DNA of 27,411 nt from Acidobacteriota bacterium. GTDB lineage: Bacteria > Acidobacteriota > Terriglobia > Terriglobales > Acidobacteriaceae. Position numbers and translations under genes: made by a program. Location: assembly GCA_021810735.1 (NCBI GenBank), contig JAJZIF010000004.1, forward strand, positions 1-27,411. Direction: 5' to 3'. Below are positions 1 to 8,692 of the stretch, one piece after another; position 1 is the stretch's first letter; every line of letters begins with the position of its first letter. The notes under the pieces are model-generated. The model was not told where the DNA came from, did no database searches, and saw only the letters and a program-made list of their open reading frames with translations.

Positions 1-77
1 TAGTAGATGAACGGAATGGCCGCAATGCCAAGAAGCGCGATGCGCAAAGACGGAATAAAAAGGAGTGCGATTTGCAT
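1..77 (-). CDS. Partial N-terminus of a probable membrane protein (runs off left edge)
   Basis: Reading the minus strand from an ATG at 77 gives 25 uninterrupted codons to the window edge. The translated start is MQIALLFIPSLRIALLGIAA followed by IPFIY. It is strongly hydrophobic with one basic residue, as expected of a signal anchor or first transmembrane helix. No good ribosome binding site is visible ahead of the ATG, and the family cannot be named from so little sequence. It would be transcribed away from the propeller gene at 414, which would make 78-413 a divergent promoter region. The call rests only on the open frame and the hydrophobic profile, so it may be a chance frame. Confidence 0.4.
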   Translation of the reverse strand, partial: MQIALLFIPSLRIALLGIAAIPFIY

Positions 78-413
78 GAGCTGAATGGGGGGCCTGGAAT
101 TATGCAGCGTACCGCAGGCACATTTTCTGTCCCCTGAACTTTCTTCGATTCCTTTGATTCGTTACGTCAGTTTTTTTGTGACTCAATTACAGATTATGGA
201 CGGAAACAGGGCTTCCAAGACTACAAAGAACACTCGAAAAATGCTTGCACTTTCAAATGGATGCCGGAATGGTAGAAAAAGTCGCCGTTCGCGGATGGCG
301 GGTGCTGCCAAAGGCCCTTCGACGGCAGGAAGTGCACGGCATTCAGGAAGGTTTCATGAACTTTTCGTAGCATAACCGGGGTTGTGATTTTCATCGCTCA
401 TAAGGAGAGTGCA
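78..413. other. Intergenic region, no recognised gene
   Basis: This stretch is richer in A+T than its surroundings, particularly around 140-250, with T-runs near 171-177. That suits a divergent regulatory region between the leftward membrane gene and the rightward propeller gene. I looked for sigma-70 boxes with correct spacing and found none I would defend. A 96-codon open frame from 85 to 375 has no family resemblance, a basic low-complexity C-terminus and no ribosome binding site, so I do not call it a gene. Confidence 0.5.
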
Positions 414-1457
414 ATGAAGATTCATGCTGGTTGGTGGCAAGGCGCGCTGGCAGGTGCAGCGTTGTTGGCAATGGCGGCTGCTCCCGCGGCGCACGCGCAG
501 AAGCCGTACCATGTGGCGGCACGCTGGAAGGTGGGCGGCGCCGACTGGTGGGATTACATGAGCATCGATCCGGTTTCGCATCACCTCTACATCACGCGCG
601 GAAATCATGTGATGGTGCTGAATCCGAAAACCGGGCGCGTGATTGCAGACATCACCGGGCTGAAGGGCACGCATGGAGTGGTATTCGCGAGCGATGGCGT
701 GACGGGATTCATCAGCGACGGCGGAGCCGACGAAGTGGCGTACTTCAACCGCAAGACGAACAGGATTGAAGGAACGGTTCCGGCGGGCAAGGATCCGGAC
801 GGAATCACCTACGACCCGTACACCAACTCGGTGTGGGCCTTCAACGGACGGAGCGAGACCGCGACGGTCATCGATGCGGGCACAAAGCAGGTGCTGGCAA
901 CGGTGGCGCTGCCGGGCAAGCCGGAGTTCCCGGTGAGTGACGGCAAAGGCAGCATTTACGACAACATCGAAAGCAAGAGCGAAATTGTCCGCATCGATGC
1001 GAAGACCCACGAGATTACGGCGGTGTGGCGGCTGGCGCCCTGCGAGCATCCTTCCGGTCTGGCCATCGACACGGCACACATGCGGCTGTTTTCGGTTTGC
1101 CACAACGGCATGATGGCCGTGGTGAACGCGGAAAACGGCAAGGTGGTGGCGACCCCCGCCATCGGCATGGGCCCGGACGCGGCGCGATTTGACGCGAAAG
1201 ACCAGTACGCCTTCAGCACCAATGGCGGCACGGGAACGCTGACCGTGATCCACGAGGATTCTCCCGATCACTATTCGGAGGTGGAGACGGTGAAGACGCA
1301 ACTGGGCGCACGCACCATGGCCATGAAGCCGGACGGCCGCCGCCTCTATACGGTGACGGTTACCTTCGGGCCGAGGCCGAAGCCGACCGCCGGGCACCCT
1401 CACCCGTATCCAACGGCAGTGCCGAATTCGTTCGTCGTGATTGAACTGAAGAAGTAA
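414..1457 (+). CDS. Exported YncE-like beta-propeller protein
   Basis: A 347-residue protein with a cleavable signal peptide: basic start MKIHAGWW, hydrophobic core, and probable cleavage after AHA at about residue 28, so it acts in the periplasm or outside the cell. The rest is a run of propeller blades of the YncE / 40-residue YVTN type. Examples are HHLYITRGNHVMVLNPKTGRV, GFISDGGADEVAYFNRKTNR, AFNGRSETATVIDAGTKQ and the late blade MKPDGRRLYTVTV. Start choice: the ATG at 414 follows AAGGAG at 402-407, and the in-frame ATG at 384 only adds residues ahead of the signal peptide. Propellers of this kind bind ligands or partner proteins and usually lack a catalytic motif; none is visible here. 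The proline/histidine-rich segment near the C-terminus (GHPHPYPT) is unexplained. The substrate is unknown. Confidence 0.85.
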   Translation: MKIHAGWWQGALAGAALLAMAAAPAAHAQKPYHVAARWKVGGADWWDYMSIDPVSHHLYITRGNHVMVLNPKTGRVIADITGLKGTHGVVFASDGVTGFISDGGADEVAYFNRKTNRIEGTVPAGKDPDGITYDPYTNSVWAFNGRSETATVIDAGTKQVLATVALPGKPEFPVSDGKGSIYDNIESKSEIVRIDAKTHEITAVWRLAPCEHPSGLAIDTAHMRLFSVCHNGMMAVVNAENGKVVATPAIGMGPDAARFDAKDQYAFSTNGGTGTLTVIHEDSPDHYSEVETVKTQLGARTMAMKPDGRRLYTVTVTFGPRPKPTAGHPHPYPTAVPNSFVVIELKK

Positions 1458-1578
1458 TCGGCAGAGAAATCGCAGCATGCGGGGAAGTCGGCTGACCGCA
1501 GGCTCCCTTTTTTCTGGCGTGCGGTGCACGAGGGGGGTATATCGGGAATCAACAGTAGCATCAGGCATACTGGTAAAT

Positions 1579-2523
1579 ATGAGTTCGATGGCTCCGTTTC
1601 GCCTGGCACCCTACTTTCGCACTCGACCCTGGGGGTTTCGTGATCTGCGCCCCTGGTATGACTATCAGACCACTGGAGAACCCATCGGCGAGGTCTGGCT
1701 GACGGGCGAAATGTGCATCGCCGAAACCGGTCCGTGTGCGGGACACTCGCTGAAGGCCATCACCGCCGAACACACGCAAGAGCTGCTGGGCAAGGCCGCG
1801 GCAGCGGGCGAATTTCCGCTGCTGGTGAAGATGCTTTTCCCAAAGGAGAAGCTGAGCGTCCAGGTGCATCCGAACGATGAGCTGGCGCAGAAGCATGGGT
1901 TCCCGCGCGGCAAAACAGAGTGCTGGTATGCGTTGGACGCCGAAAAGGACGCCAGCGTGGCGCTCGGCATCGTTCCGGGAACCACACCGGGGCAGATCCG
2001 CGCCGCGATTGAGGATGAGACGCTCGAAAAATATCTGGAATGGTTACCTGTCCACCAGGGCGACATGATTTACGTGGACGCGGGCACGGTGCATGCCATC
2101 GGGCCCGGCGCGGTGCTGCTGGAAACGCAGCAGACCAGCGACTTGACCTACCGCATGTACGACTATGGGCGGGGGCGCGAGCTGCACATCGAGGCCTCGA
2201 TGGAAGCGGCTCGCATGACGACGCGCGCCGGTAAGGTGGAGCCCGTCGACGCGGGCGACCACTCGGTGCTGATTCGCGAGCACTACTTCGAAATGGAGCG
2301 TTGGCCGTTGGCTGCCGGTGTTGCCCCGGCGGAACTCGGCAAGGCTGCCGCCTCGGTGCAGATGCTCTTCTGCGCGAGCGGCGAAATCACCCTGAGCGGG
2401 GCCGGATTCGACACTTTCGAGGTAAAACGCAATCAACTGGTGGTGATTCCGGCCGGAACTGCATCCAAGATTGCCAGCACAGGTACATCGGTGATCATAC
2501 GTATTGCGCCTTGTGCGGTTTAG
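1579..2523 (+). CDS. manA: Mannose-6-phosphate isomerase, short class I type
   Basis: Interconverts fructose-6-phosphate and mannose-6-phosphate in the cytoplasm, the entry step to GDP-mannose. The 314-residue product matches the short Bacillus-type ManA (about 315 residues). The conserved metal-site segments are present: LSVQVHPND (residues 92-100, with the Q-x-H pair), GKTECWY (111-117, Glu ligand), and GTVHAIGPGAVLLETQQTSD (169-188, His ligand) followed by LTYRMYDYGR. The open frame extends upstream to 1477, but those 34 residues do not resemble the family, so I chose the ATG at 1579; the ATG at 1588 is an alternative. No Shine-Dalgarno is visible. A CATACT hexamer at 1566-1571 lies 7 bases ahead of the ATG, so a leaderless message is possible but unproven. 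Next in line are manC (18 bases on) and the hexose mutase, so this is a pathway operon. Confidence 0.92.
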   Translation: MSSMAPFRLAPYFRTRPWGFRDLRPWYDYQTTGEPIGEVWLTGEMCIAETGPCAGHSLKAITAEHTQELLGKAAAAGEFPLLVKMLFPKEKLSVQVHPNDELAQKHGFPRGKTECWYALDAEKDASVALGIVPGTTPGQIRAAIEDETLEKYLEWLPVHQGDMIYVDAGTVHAIGPGAVLLETQQTSDLTYRMYDYGRGRELHIEASMEAARMTTRAGKVEPVDAGDHSVLIREHYFEMERWPLAAGVAPAELGKAAASVQMLFCASGEITLSGAGFDTFEVKRNQLVVIPAGTASKIASTGTSVIIRIAPCAV

Positions 2524-2541
2524 GTTTCATCCTAAGATGCC

Positions 2542-3657
2542 ATGACGGATTCCAGGATTGATTTTCGACCGATCATTCTTGCGGGCGCGAGCGTCACACG
2601 CTTCTGGCCGCGCAGCCGCCGCTCGGCAGCCAAGCAGGTACTGGCGCTCGACGGCGAACGCAGCATGATTCAACAAACGATGGACCGCCTGCGTCCGCTG
2701 GCCGGCGAAGACAAAATGTGGGTGATCACCAACGATCTGCTGGCGGAAACCATCGCCCAGCAGCTCGACGTATTGCCGCGGGAGCGGGTGATCTGCGAGC
2801 CGGCGGCGCGAAATACGGCTCCGGCAGCGGGGCTGGCGGCGTTTCTGTTGGAACGGATGGCGCCGGAGTCAGTGCTGGGGATCTTCCCCGCCGACCACGT
2901 CATCACACGGGAAGCGGCGTTCGTAAAGACGCTGCGCGCGGCGATTGCGCTGGCCGTGGAAGACGAAAACATGGTGGTACTCGGCATCCAGCCCACGCAT
3001 GCGGAAACCGGCTACGGGTATATCGAAACGGGCGAGCAGCTGCGCGACGGCATCATGCACGTCCGGCGGTTTACTGAGAAGCCGAACCGCGAGCGCGCCG
3101 AGGAGTTCGTGGCCGCGGGCAACTACTACTGGAACAGCGGCATTTTTGTCTGGCAGGCGAAGACGCTGGCCGCGGCGGTGCGGGAGCATCTGCCGGAGAT
3201 GGCTCCACTGCTTGAGGAGATTGCCGCCGCTTACGGCACGCCGCGCTTCGCGGAGGTCTTCGCGCGCGTGTATCCCCAGTGCGAAAACATCAGCGTGGAT
3301 TACGCGATCCTGGAGCCTCGCTCGGCCAAGGGCGGGCAGCGGTCGAAGCTGTATTGCATTCCGGCTGATTTTGGCTGGAACGATCTCGGCTCGTGGTCGG
3401 CTCTCTACGACCACAAGCTGGCCCAGGGGCTTGGCGACGAACAGGAGAACGTGACGGAAGCCGGCAACAGCGTGCTCCTGGAGGCGCACGGCAACTACGT
3501 ATACTGCCCGAGCAAGATGGTGGCCCTGGTGGGCGTGGTAGGCCTGGTAGTGGTAGAAACCGACGACGCGCTGCTGGTAACCACACGCGAGCACGCGCAG
3601 GACGTCGGCAAGGTGGTCAAGCAACTCGCGCAGCAGGGGCGCGAGGATCTGATTTAA
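2542..3657 (+). CDS. manC: Mannose-1-phosphate guanylyltransferase (single-domain)
   Basis: Makes GDP-mannose from mannose-1-phosphate and GTP in the cytoplasm. The 371-residue protein is the nucleotidyltransferase domain alone, without the C-terminal isomerase domain of fused ManC/AlgA enzymes; that activity is supplied by the preceding manA. Family motifs seen are FPADHVI, ETGYGYIETG, FTEKPNRERAEEF, YYWNSGIFVW, ISVDYAILE and FGWNDLGSW. The N-terminal signature is odd: residues 13-23 read LAGASVTRFWP where the family has LAGGSGTRFWP, so two of the glycines that normally line the nucleotide phosphate are Ala16 and Val18. The rest of the protein is intact and shows no frameshift. The start at 2542 is the first ATG and is 18 bases after manA. 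Either the enzyme tolerates the change or its activity has shifted; sequence alone cannot decide. Confidence 0.9.
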   Translation: MTDSRIDFRPIILAGASVTRFWPRSRRSAAKQVLALDGERSMIQQTMDRLRPLAGEDKMWVITNDLLAETIAQQLDVLPRERVICEPAARNTAPAAGLAAFLLERMAPESVLGIFPADHVITREAAFVKTLRAAIALAVEDENMVVLGIQPTHAETGYGYIETGEQLRDGIMHVRRFTEKPNRERAEEFVAAGNYYWNSGIFVWQAKTLAAAVREHLPEMAPLLEEIAAAYGTPRFAEVFARVYPQCENISVDYAILEPRSAKGGQRSKLYCIPADFGWNDLGSWSALYDHKLAQGLGDEQENVTEAGNSVLLEAHGNYVYCPSKMVALVGVVGLVVVETDDALLVTTREHAQDVGKVVKQLAQQGREDLI

Positions 3658-3695
3658 TTCTTGTTTCGGCCTCGAAAGGAGCATCCCGAAGAACG

Positions 3696-5132
3696 ATGAG
3701 CGAGACATTCCCCGTCAGCTTTGGAACCGACGGATGGCGCGGCGTGATCGCCGACGACTTTACTTTTGCCAATGTGCGGCTGGCCGCCGGCGCCATCGCG
3801 AATTATGTGCTGGCGCATCCTGAGGCAGGCAGCGGAGTCTGCGTTGGCTGGGATACACGCTTTGGCTCGCAGCGGTTTGCGCGGACGGTGGCCGAGGTGC
3901 TCGCCGGAGCGGGAATCCCGGTGCAGCTGGCGAGCCGCGTGACTCCGACGCCGGCGCTTTCCTACGGCGTACGTGAGCGCAAGGCAGCGGGCGGCGTCAT
4001 GATTACGTCCAGCCACAACCCGGCGCAGTGGAATGGCGTGAAATACAAGGCCTGGTACGGCGGCTCGGGGCGGCCGGCGATCATGACGGAGATTTCGAGT
4101 CTGCTGGGCAAGCCGCTGCCGAAAGCCACGCCGGCAAAGATTGCAGAAGTGGACTTTGTTCCCGAATACGTCCGGGCAATTTCAGTCTTCGCGGACTTGC
4201 CGCTGATTGCGAAGTCGGGGCTGAAATTCGGCGTCGACAGCATGTATGGCGCGGGCGGTGGAATCCTGGCAGAGATCTTCCGCAAAATCGGCGTGGATTT
4301 CGTGGAGATTCGCGCGGAAGCGAATCCGCTCTTTCCGGGCATCAACCCGGAGCCGATTGAACCGCATATTCGCGCGTTGGGCGAGACGGTGGTGGCGCAC
4401 GGCTGCCATGCGGGACTATGCACCGACGGCGACGCGGACCGCATTGGCGCGACCGACGAGAACGGCGTGTTCGTGGACCCGCACAAGATCTTCTCGGTGC
4501 TGCTGGAGTGGATCCTGGAGCGCAAGGGCTGGGAAGGCGATGTGACGCGCGCCTTCAATACGACGGGCATGATCGACCGCATCTGCGAGCGGTACGGGCG
4601 CAAGCTCTACGAGCACGGCATCGGCTTCAAGTATGTCTGCGACCTGATGCTGGAAAAGACCATCCTGATGGGCGGCGAGGAGTCGGGCGGCATCGGCATC
4701 CAGCGGCACCTGCCGGAGCGCGACGGCCTGCTGAATGCGCTGCTGCTGGCCAACGTGATGGCCGAGAAGAAACAGACGCTGGGGCAGCTGGTGGCCCGGC
4801 TCCAGAAGAAGTACGGCGAGCACCATTACGGGCGCATCGATCTGCACATTGCCGATGATCTGAAGAATGCAACCATCTCCAGGGCCAAAGCCGGCGTGAA
4901 GGAATTCGCCGGGATGCCGGTGAAGCACGTCGAAACGCTGGACGGCATCAAGTTTTTCGTGGATGATCCGGCGGCGAAGGGCGTAACAAATGCGGCGCGC
5001 GCATGGCTCCTGCTGCGCGCCTCGGGCACCGAGCCCTTGTTGCGGATCTACTCCGAGGCTGGCTCGCCGGAATCAGTCAAGAAACTGCTGGAAGCCGGGC
5101 GCGAATTTGCCATGCACAGCCTGGACGCTTGA
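3696..5132 (+). CDS. Phosphomannomutase / phosphoglucomutase family enzyme
   Basis: An alpha-D-phosphohexomutase moving phosphate between C6 and C1 of hexose phosphates. In this operon it most likely makes mannose-1-phosphate for ManC, though glucose-1-phosphate activity is equally compatible. The 478-residue protein has all four family signatures: catalytic serine loop TSSHNP (104-109), metal loop DGDADR (244-249), sugar-specificity loop GEESGG (327-332) and phosphate-binding RASGTEP (441-447). The N-terminal FGTDGWRG segment is also typical. The open frame runs back to 3393 inside manC, but the family-like protein starts at the ATG at 3696. This lies 38 bases after the manC stop with AAAGGAG at 3675-3681, a slightly long spacing. 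The substrate (Man versus Glc) cannot be settled from the GEESGG loop alone. Confidence 0.93.
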   Translation: MSETFPVSFGTDGWRGVIADDFTFANVRLAAGAIANYVLAHPEAGSGVCVGWDTRFGSQRFARTVAEVLAGAGIPVQLASRVTPTPALSYGVRERKAAGGVMITSSHNPAQWNGVKYKAWYGGSGRPAIMTEISSLLGKPLPKATPAKIAEVDFVPEYVRAISVFADLPLIAKSGLKFGVDSMYGAGGGILAEIFRKIGVDFVEIRAEANPLFPGINPEPIEPHIRALGETVVAHGCHAGLCTDGDADRIGATDENGVFVDPHKIFSVLLEWILERKGWEGDVTRAFNTTGMIDRICERYGRKLYEHGIGFKYVCDLMLEKTILMGGEESGGIGIQRHLPERDGLLNALLLANVMAEKKQTLGQLVARLQKKYGEHHYGRIDLHIADDLKNATISRAKAGVKEFAGMPVKHVETLDGIKFFVDDPAAKGVTNAARAWLLLRASGTEPLLRIYSEAGSPESVKKLLEAGREFAMHSLDA

Positions 5133-5263
5133 AGATCGTTTGAATATTGAGAAATTGCAGACACGGTAAGGCACTGTCTGGCGTCCAAGAATTGGAAGAG
5201 CAGGCTTTTGCGCCTGATGACCCGTTACGATTCCCCGCACCAAGATTTTAGGAGAAGGATGGA

Positions 5264-6904
5264 ATGAGTACAGCGCCAGCTACGACGAAGACGCCTTTGG
5301 GCAAGCTTTCTGCCTGGAATGAACTGAAGCACCACGCCGATGAGCTGCGCGGCAAGCACCTGCGCGAGCTGTTTGCGAGCGATCCGGCGCGGGGCGGCAG
5401 GTTCTGCCTGGAGGCGGAAGGCATTTACCTGGACTACGCGAAGAACCGCATCACGGACAAGACGATGAAGCTGCTGCTGGAACTGGCCGCCCAAAGCGGG
5501 CTGCGGGAGCGGATCGACGCGATGTTCCGGGGCGAGAAGATCAATATCACCGAAGATCGCGCGGTGCTGCACGTGGCGCTGCGTGCGCCCAAAAGCGCAT
5601 CAATCAAGGTGGATGGGCAGGACGTGGTGCCGGAGGTGCACGCGGTGCTCGATCGCATGTCAGCCTTTGCCGACCGCGTGCGCAGCGGCGAGTGGAAGGG
5701 CCACACGGGCAGGCCGATCAAGAATGTGATCAACATCGGCATCGGCGGCTCGGACCTCGGTCCGGTGATGGCGTACGAAGCGCTGCGGCACTATACGCGG
5801 CGGGAGATGAACTTCCGCTTTGTATCGAACGTGGACGGCACGGACTTTGCCGAGGCGACGCATGACCTGGCTGCGGACGAGACGCTGTTCATCATTTCGT
5901 CCAAGACCTTCACGACTCTCGAAACCATGACCAACGCACACACAGCGCGGAAGTGGGCGCTCGAATCGCTGAAGGATGAGAAAGCCATTGCGAAGCATTT
6001 TGTCGCGGTTTCGACCAACGCCGCCGAGGTCACGAAGTTCGGCATCGACACGGCGAACATGTTCGGCTTCTGGGACTGGGTCGGCGGGCGCTATTCGATG
6101 GATTCGGCGATTGGTCTCTCAACCATGCTGGCGGTGGGGCCGGAGAATTTCCGCCGGATGCTCGCCGGATTCCACGCCATGGACGAGCACTTCCGCACTG
6201 CGCCGTTTGAGCAGAACATGCCGGTGATCATGGGCCTGCTGTCCGTCTGGTACAACGACTTTTTCGATGCGCAGACCGTCGCGGTGCTGCCCTACGAACA
6301 ATACCTCAAGCGCTTTCCTGCGTACCTGCAGCAGCTCACCATGGAAAGCAACGGCAAGCACGTGACGCTGAGTGGCGACTCGGTGAGCTACCAGACCGGT
6401 CCAGTGTACTGGGGCGAGCCCGGGACCAACGGACAGCACTCGTTCTACCAGCTCATTCACCAGGGGACGAAGCTGATTCCCTGCGACTTTATCGGCTTCG
6501 GCGAGACGTTGAATCCGCTGGGGAACCACCACGATCTGCTGATGGCAAACGTCTTCGCGCAAAGCGAGGCGCTGGCCTTTGGCAAGACGGCCGAGGAAGT
6601 CAAAGCGGAGGGCGTACCGGAATGGCTGGTCCCGCACAAGGTATTTGAAGGCAACCGGCCTTCAAATACGCTGCTGCTGAAGCAGCTGACGCCGGAGGCG
6701 CTGGGCAAACTGGTGGCTCTGTACGAGCACATTGTCTTCACGCAGGGCACGGTGTGGCAGGTGAACTCGTTTGACCAGTGGGGCGTAGAACTGGGCAAGG
6801 TGCTGGCGAAGAAAATTGCCGGCGAACTGGCTGGCCCGGCGGATCTGAAGCACGACAGCTCGACCAATACTCTGATTACCCGCTACAAGAGCCTGCGGGG
6901 ATGA
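5264..6904 (+). CDS. pgi: Glucose-6-phosphate isomerase
   Basis: Interconverts glucose-6-phosphate and fructose-6-phosphate; here it also feeds the mannose branch encoded just upstream. The 546-residue length is that of the long proteobacterial/eukaryotic type. Both family signatures are present: [16 protein letters not shown], and the C-terminal [13 protein letters not shown] with the catalytic lysine. The catalytic segment [20 protein letters not shown] is intact with its Glu and His. The start at 5264 follows AGGAGAAGG. The 131-base gap from the mutase gene contains two short inverted repeats (CAGACA/TGTCTG near 5160-5180 and CAGGC/GCCTG near 5201-5217), so pgi may have its own leader rather than being strictly co-transcribed. 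A terminator follows at 6957. Confidence 0.97.
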   Translation: MSTAPATTKTPLGKLSAWNELKHHADELRGKHLRELFASDPARGGRFCLEAEGIYLDYAKNRITDKTMKLLLELAAQSGLRERIDAMFRGEKINITEDRAVLHVALRAPKSASIKVDGQDVVPEVHAVLDRMSAFADRVRSGEWKGHTGRPIKNVINIGIGGSDLGPVMAYEALRHYTRREMNFRFVSNVDGTDFAEATHDLAADETLFIISSKTFTTLETMTNAHTARKWALESLKDEKAIAKHFVAVSTNAAEVTKFGIDTANMFGFWDWVGGRYSMDSAIGLSTMLAVGPENFRRMLAGFHAMDEHFRTAPFEQNMPVIMGLLSVWYNDFFDAQTVAVLPYEQYLKRFPAYLQQLTMESNGKHVTLSGDSVSYQTGPVYWGEPGTNGQHSFYQLIHQGTKLIPCDFIGFGETLNPLGNHHDLLMANVFAQSEALAFGKTAEEVKAEGVPEWLVPHKVFEGNRPSNTLLLKQLTPEALGKLVALYEHIVFTQGTVWQVNSFDQWGVELGKVLAKKIAGELAGPADLKHDSSTNTLITRYKSLRG

Positions 6905-6956
6905 CAGAGAAATGAACGCAGCCTGAAATCCAGGAAAGAAATGCCCTGAAACCATC

Positions 6957-6996
6957 TGCCGGAGGGTGTCGACTGCACCTTCCGGCACAACTTTTC
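6957..6996 (+). terminator. Rho-independent terminator after pgi
   Basis: A 12-base-pair stem (6957-6968 with 6976-6987, one G-T wobble) and a 7-base loop, followed shortly by CAACTTTTC. It lies 52 bases after the pgi stop codon and closes the sugar-phosphate block. Confidence 0.7.
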
Positions 6997-7089
6997 ATCT
7001 ATGTAAGTGTTGAGCATGGTAGCACCTGGCGGCGGTTCGGCTGGCTGCAGCCGGCGCCGGAACACCGGGCGCGGAGGTGAGCAAGCGCG

Positions 7090-8499
7090 ATGAATACGCA
7101 GCGTCGAATTCTGAAGTTATTGAGCCTTGGGATGATCGCATTGACGGCCGCAGTGCTTGCGGACGCTCCGCCGCGGGCGTTGGCACAAACCGCAAACGCC
7201 GACATGGCCCGGATGTCCGCGTCAAATTCACGGCTCCAGCAGGAGGTTGCATCCAGGCTGAGCCGGAATCACCTGCTGCGCGGCCAGAACATCATGGTGA
7301 CAGTGGATAACAGCCAGGTGACGCTCAGCGGTCGTGTTCAGAATCAGGAGCAGTGGCAGGAAGCCGAAAGCGTAACAGCGAATGTGCGCGGCGTGCGCAC
7401 GATTCTGAACAACCTGACCATTGCCGGCGCGAATCAGAATTTCCAATCCCAGAACAACCAGGATCAGACCTACCAGGGGAACCAGATACAGACGCCGCCT
7501 CCACCACCGGAGGCGCAGCAGCCACAGGCGCCGCCGGCGCCACCATCGGCCGCGCCCGCGATGAGCGATGCAGGCAATCCTCCTCCTCCGCCGCCGGATC
7601 AACAGCCGCCCCAGAACAATCAAAGCTACGGCCAGCAGCAGGCGCAAAACACTCAGGGCTATGGCCAGCAGCCGCGCCCGGAGTATCAGGGCAACGGCTT
7701 CGTGGGCCAGTCCTATGGCAACGGCTACGGCGCGCAGAACTACAACCAGTACAACGGCCAGAACAACTACCCTCCGCCGCAACAGTCGAGCGCGCCCGTC
7801 ACGGTGCCGGCCGGAACGCTCCTGCAGGTGCGGACCGTAGAGACGCTGGACAGCGCGCACCTTCAGCCGGGACAGCGGTTTGACGCCACGGTAGCCAACG
7901 ACGTCTGGGAAGGCAATGTGCTGGCGATTCCGCGCGGCGCGATGCTGCAGGGCACGGTGGAGCAGGTAAGCGAGCCCAAGGGAAGCCTGGGCGGCAAGCC
8001 GCATCTTGACTTGCGCTTGACCTCACTGAACATGGGCGGGCAGGTCTATCCGCTGCAAACCAATCTCTGGGCCGGCGTGGGCTCCAACAAGGCTGGATAC
8101 ACGGCCGGCAACACCATCACCGGCGGTGTGCTGGGCGCAATTTTCGGCGGCATCATTGGCCGCGGAGCCGGCGCTGCGGTGGGCGCGGGACTGGGCGCCG
8201 TGACCGGCATGGGCATTTCGTCAGCCACCAAGGGCCCCCGGATCTACATCCCCTCTGAAGCCGTGCTGAATTTCCACCTTGCCACACCGGTAACCGTGCA
8301 GCCGGTGTCGTGGCAGGAGGCGCGACGGCTGGCGTCGAGTGTGCCGCAACTGCAGCGGCGTTCCTACTATGGGCGTTATCCGCGAACCTATGCATACCCC
8401 TATGGCTACCCGTATGGATATGCCTATCCCGCGCCCTACTACTACTCGCCATACCCGTACTATTTCGGCCCCAGCTACTACTTTGGTTTTGGGTGGTAG
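7090..8499 (+). CDS. Exported BON-domain protein with low-complexity linker, glycine zipper and Tyr-rich tail
   Basis: A 469-residue envelope protein of mosaic design. Residues 1-33 form a signal peptide ending near ALAQ. Residues about 48-115 are a BON domain (LQQEVASRLSRNHLLRGQNI, then VTLSGRVQNQEQWQEAESV and GVRTILNNLTI), a fold associated with membrane-surface or outer-membrane interaction. Residues about 116-238 are a disordered stretch of Q, N, G, Y and P with polyproline runs and repeated YGQQ-like units. Residues about 240-340 form a beta-rich domain (VPAGTLLQVRTVETLDS, IPRGAMLQGTVEQV). Residues about 341-385 are a glycine zipper (GGVLGAIFGGIIGRGAGAAV), as in outer-membrane or pore-associated proteins. 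The last 45 residues are dominated by Tyr and Pro and end in FGFGW. A structural or surface role is inferred; no enzymatic motif is visible. It is followed by its own terminator. Confidence 0.82.
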   Translation: MNTQRRILKLLSLGMIALTAAVLADAPPRALAQTANADMARMSASNSRLQQEVASRLSRNHLLRGQNIMVTVDNSQVTLSGRVQNQEQWQEAESVTANVRGVRTILNNLTIAGANQNFQSQNNQDQTYQGNQIQTPPPPPEAQQPQAPPAPPSAAPAMSDAGNPPPPPPDQQPPQNNQSYGQQQAQNTQGYGQQPRPEYQGNGFVGQSYGNGYGAQNYNQYNGQNNYPPPQQSSAPVTVPAGTLLQVRTVETLDSAHLQPGQRFDATVANDVWEGNVLAIPRGAMLQGTVEQVSEPKGSLGGKPHLDLRLTSLNMGGQVYPLQTNLWAGVGSNKAGYTAGNTITGGVLGAIFGGIIGRGAGAAVGAGLGAVTGMGISSATKGPRIYIPSEAVLNFHLATPVTVQPVSWQEARRLASSVPQLQRRSYYGRYPRTYAYPYGYPYGYAYPAPYYYSPYPYYFGPSYYFGFGW

Positions 8500-8522
8500 A
8501 GCACGCGTAAATCCAGTCTCGA

Positions 8523-8552
8523 TAAGCCGGGCACGCTGCCCGGCTTACTTTT
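8523..8552 (+). terminator. Rho-independent terminator after the BON-domain gene
   Basis: Perfect 11-base-pair stem (8523-8533 with 8537-8547) around a CGC loop, followed by CTTTTCC. It lies 24 bases after the stop codon at 8499. Confidence 0.75.
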
Positions 8553-8692
8553 CCGTCCCAGCGCTCATCCAAACGAAAATACCGGCAGGGTTATGCCCAG
8601 GGTAGGTCACATGCGGGGCCGGGCACCGCTGCATTCCAAAGCTGCTGCCCTCGCCGGAATAATCCCCCCTGCACCCCAATTAGGATGGAAGA

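Noticed and set aside
85..375. 96-codon plus-strand open frame in the left intergenic region
   Set aside because: No ribosome binding site, no family resemblance, biased basic C-terminus; it overlaps what looks like a divergent promoter region.
354..1568. 404-codon minus-strand frame opposite the propeller gene
   Set aside because: Arg/His-rich composition typical of an antisense shadow in GC-rich DNA; the plus-strand protein has a signal peptide, ribosome binding site and recognisable blades.
1458..1578. Possible terminator (GC stem followed by a T-run near 1508-1513) between the propeller gene and manA
   Set aside because: The stem is only about five base pairs with a long loop, too weak to support.
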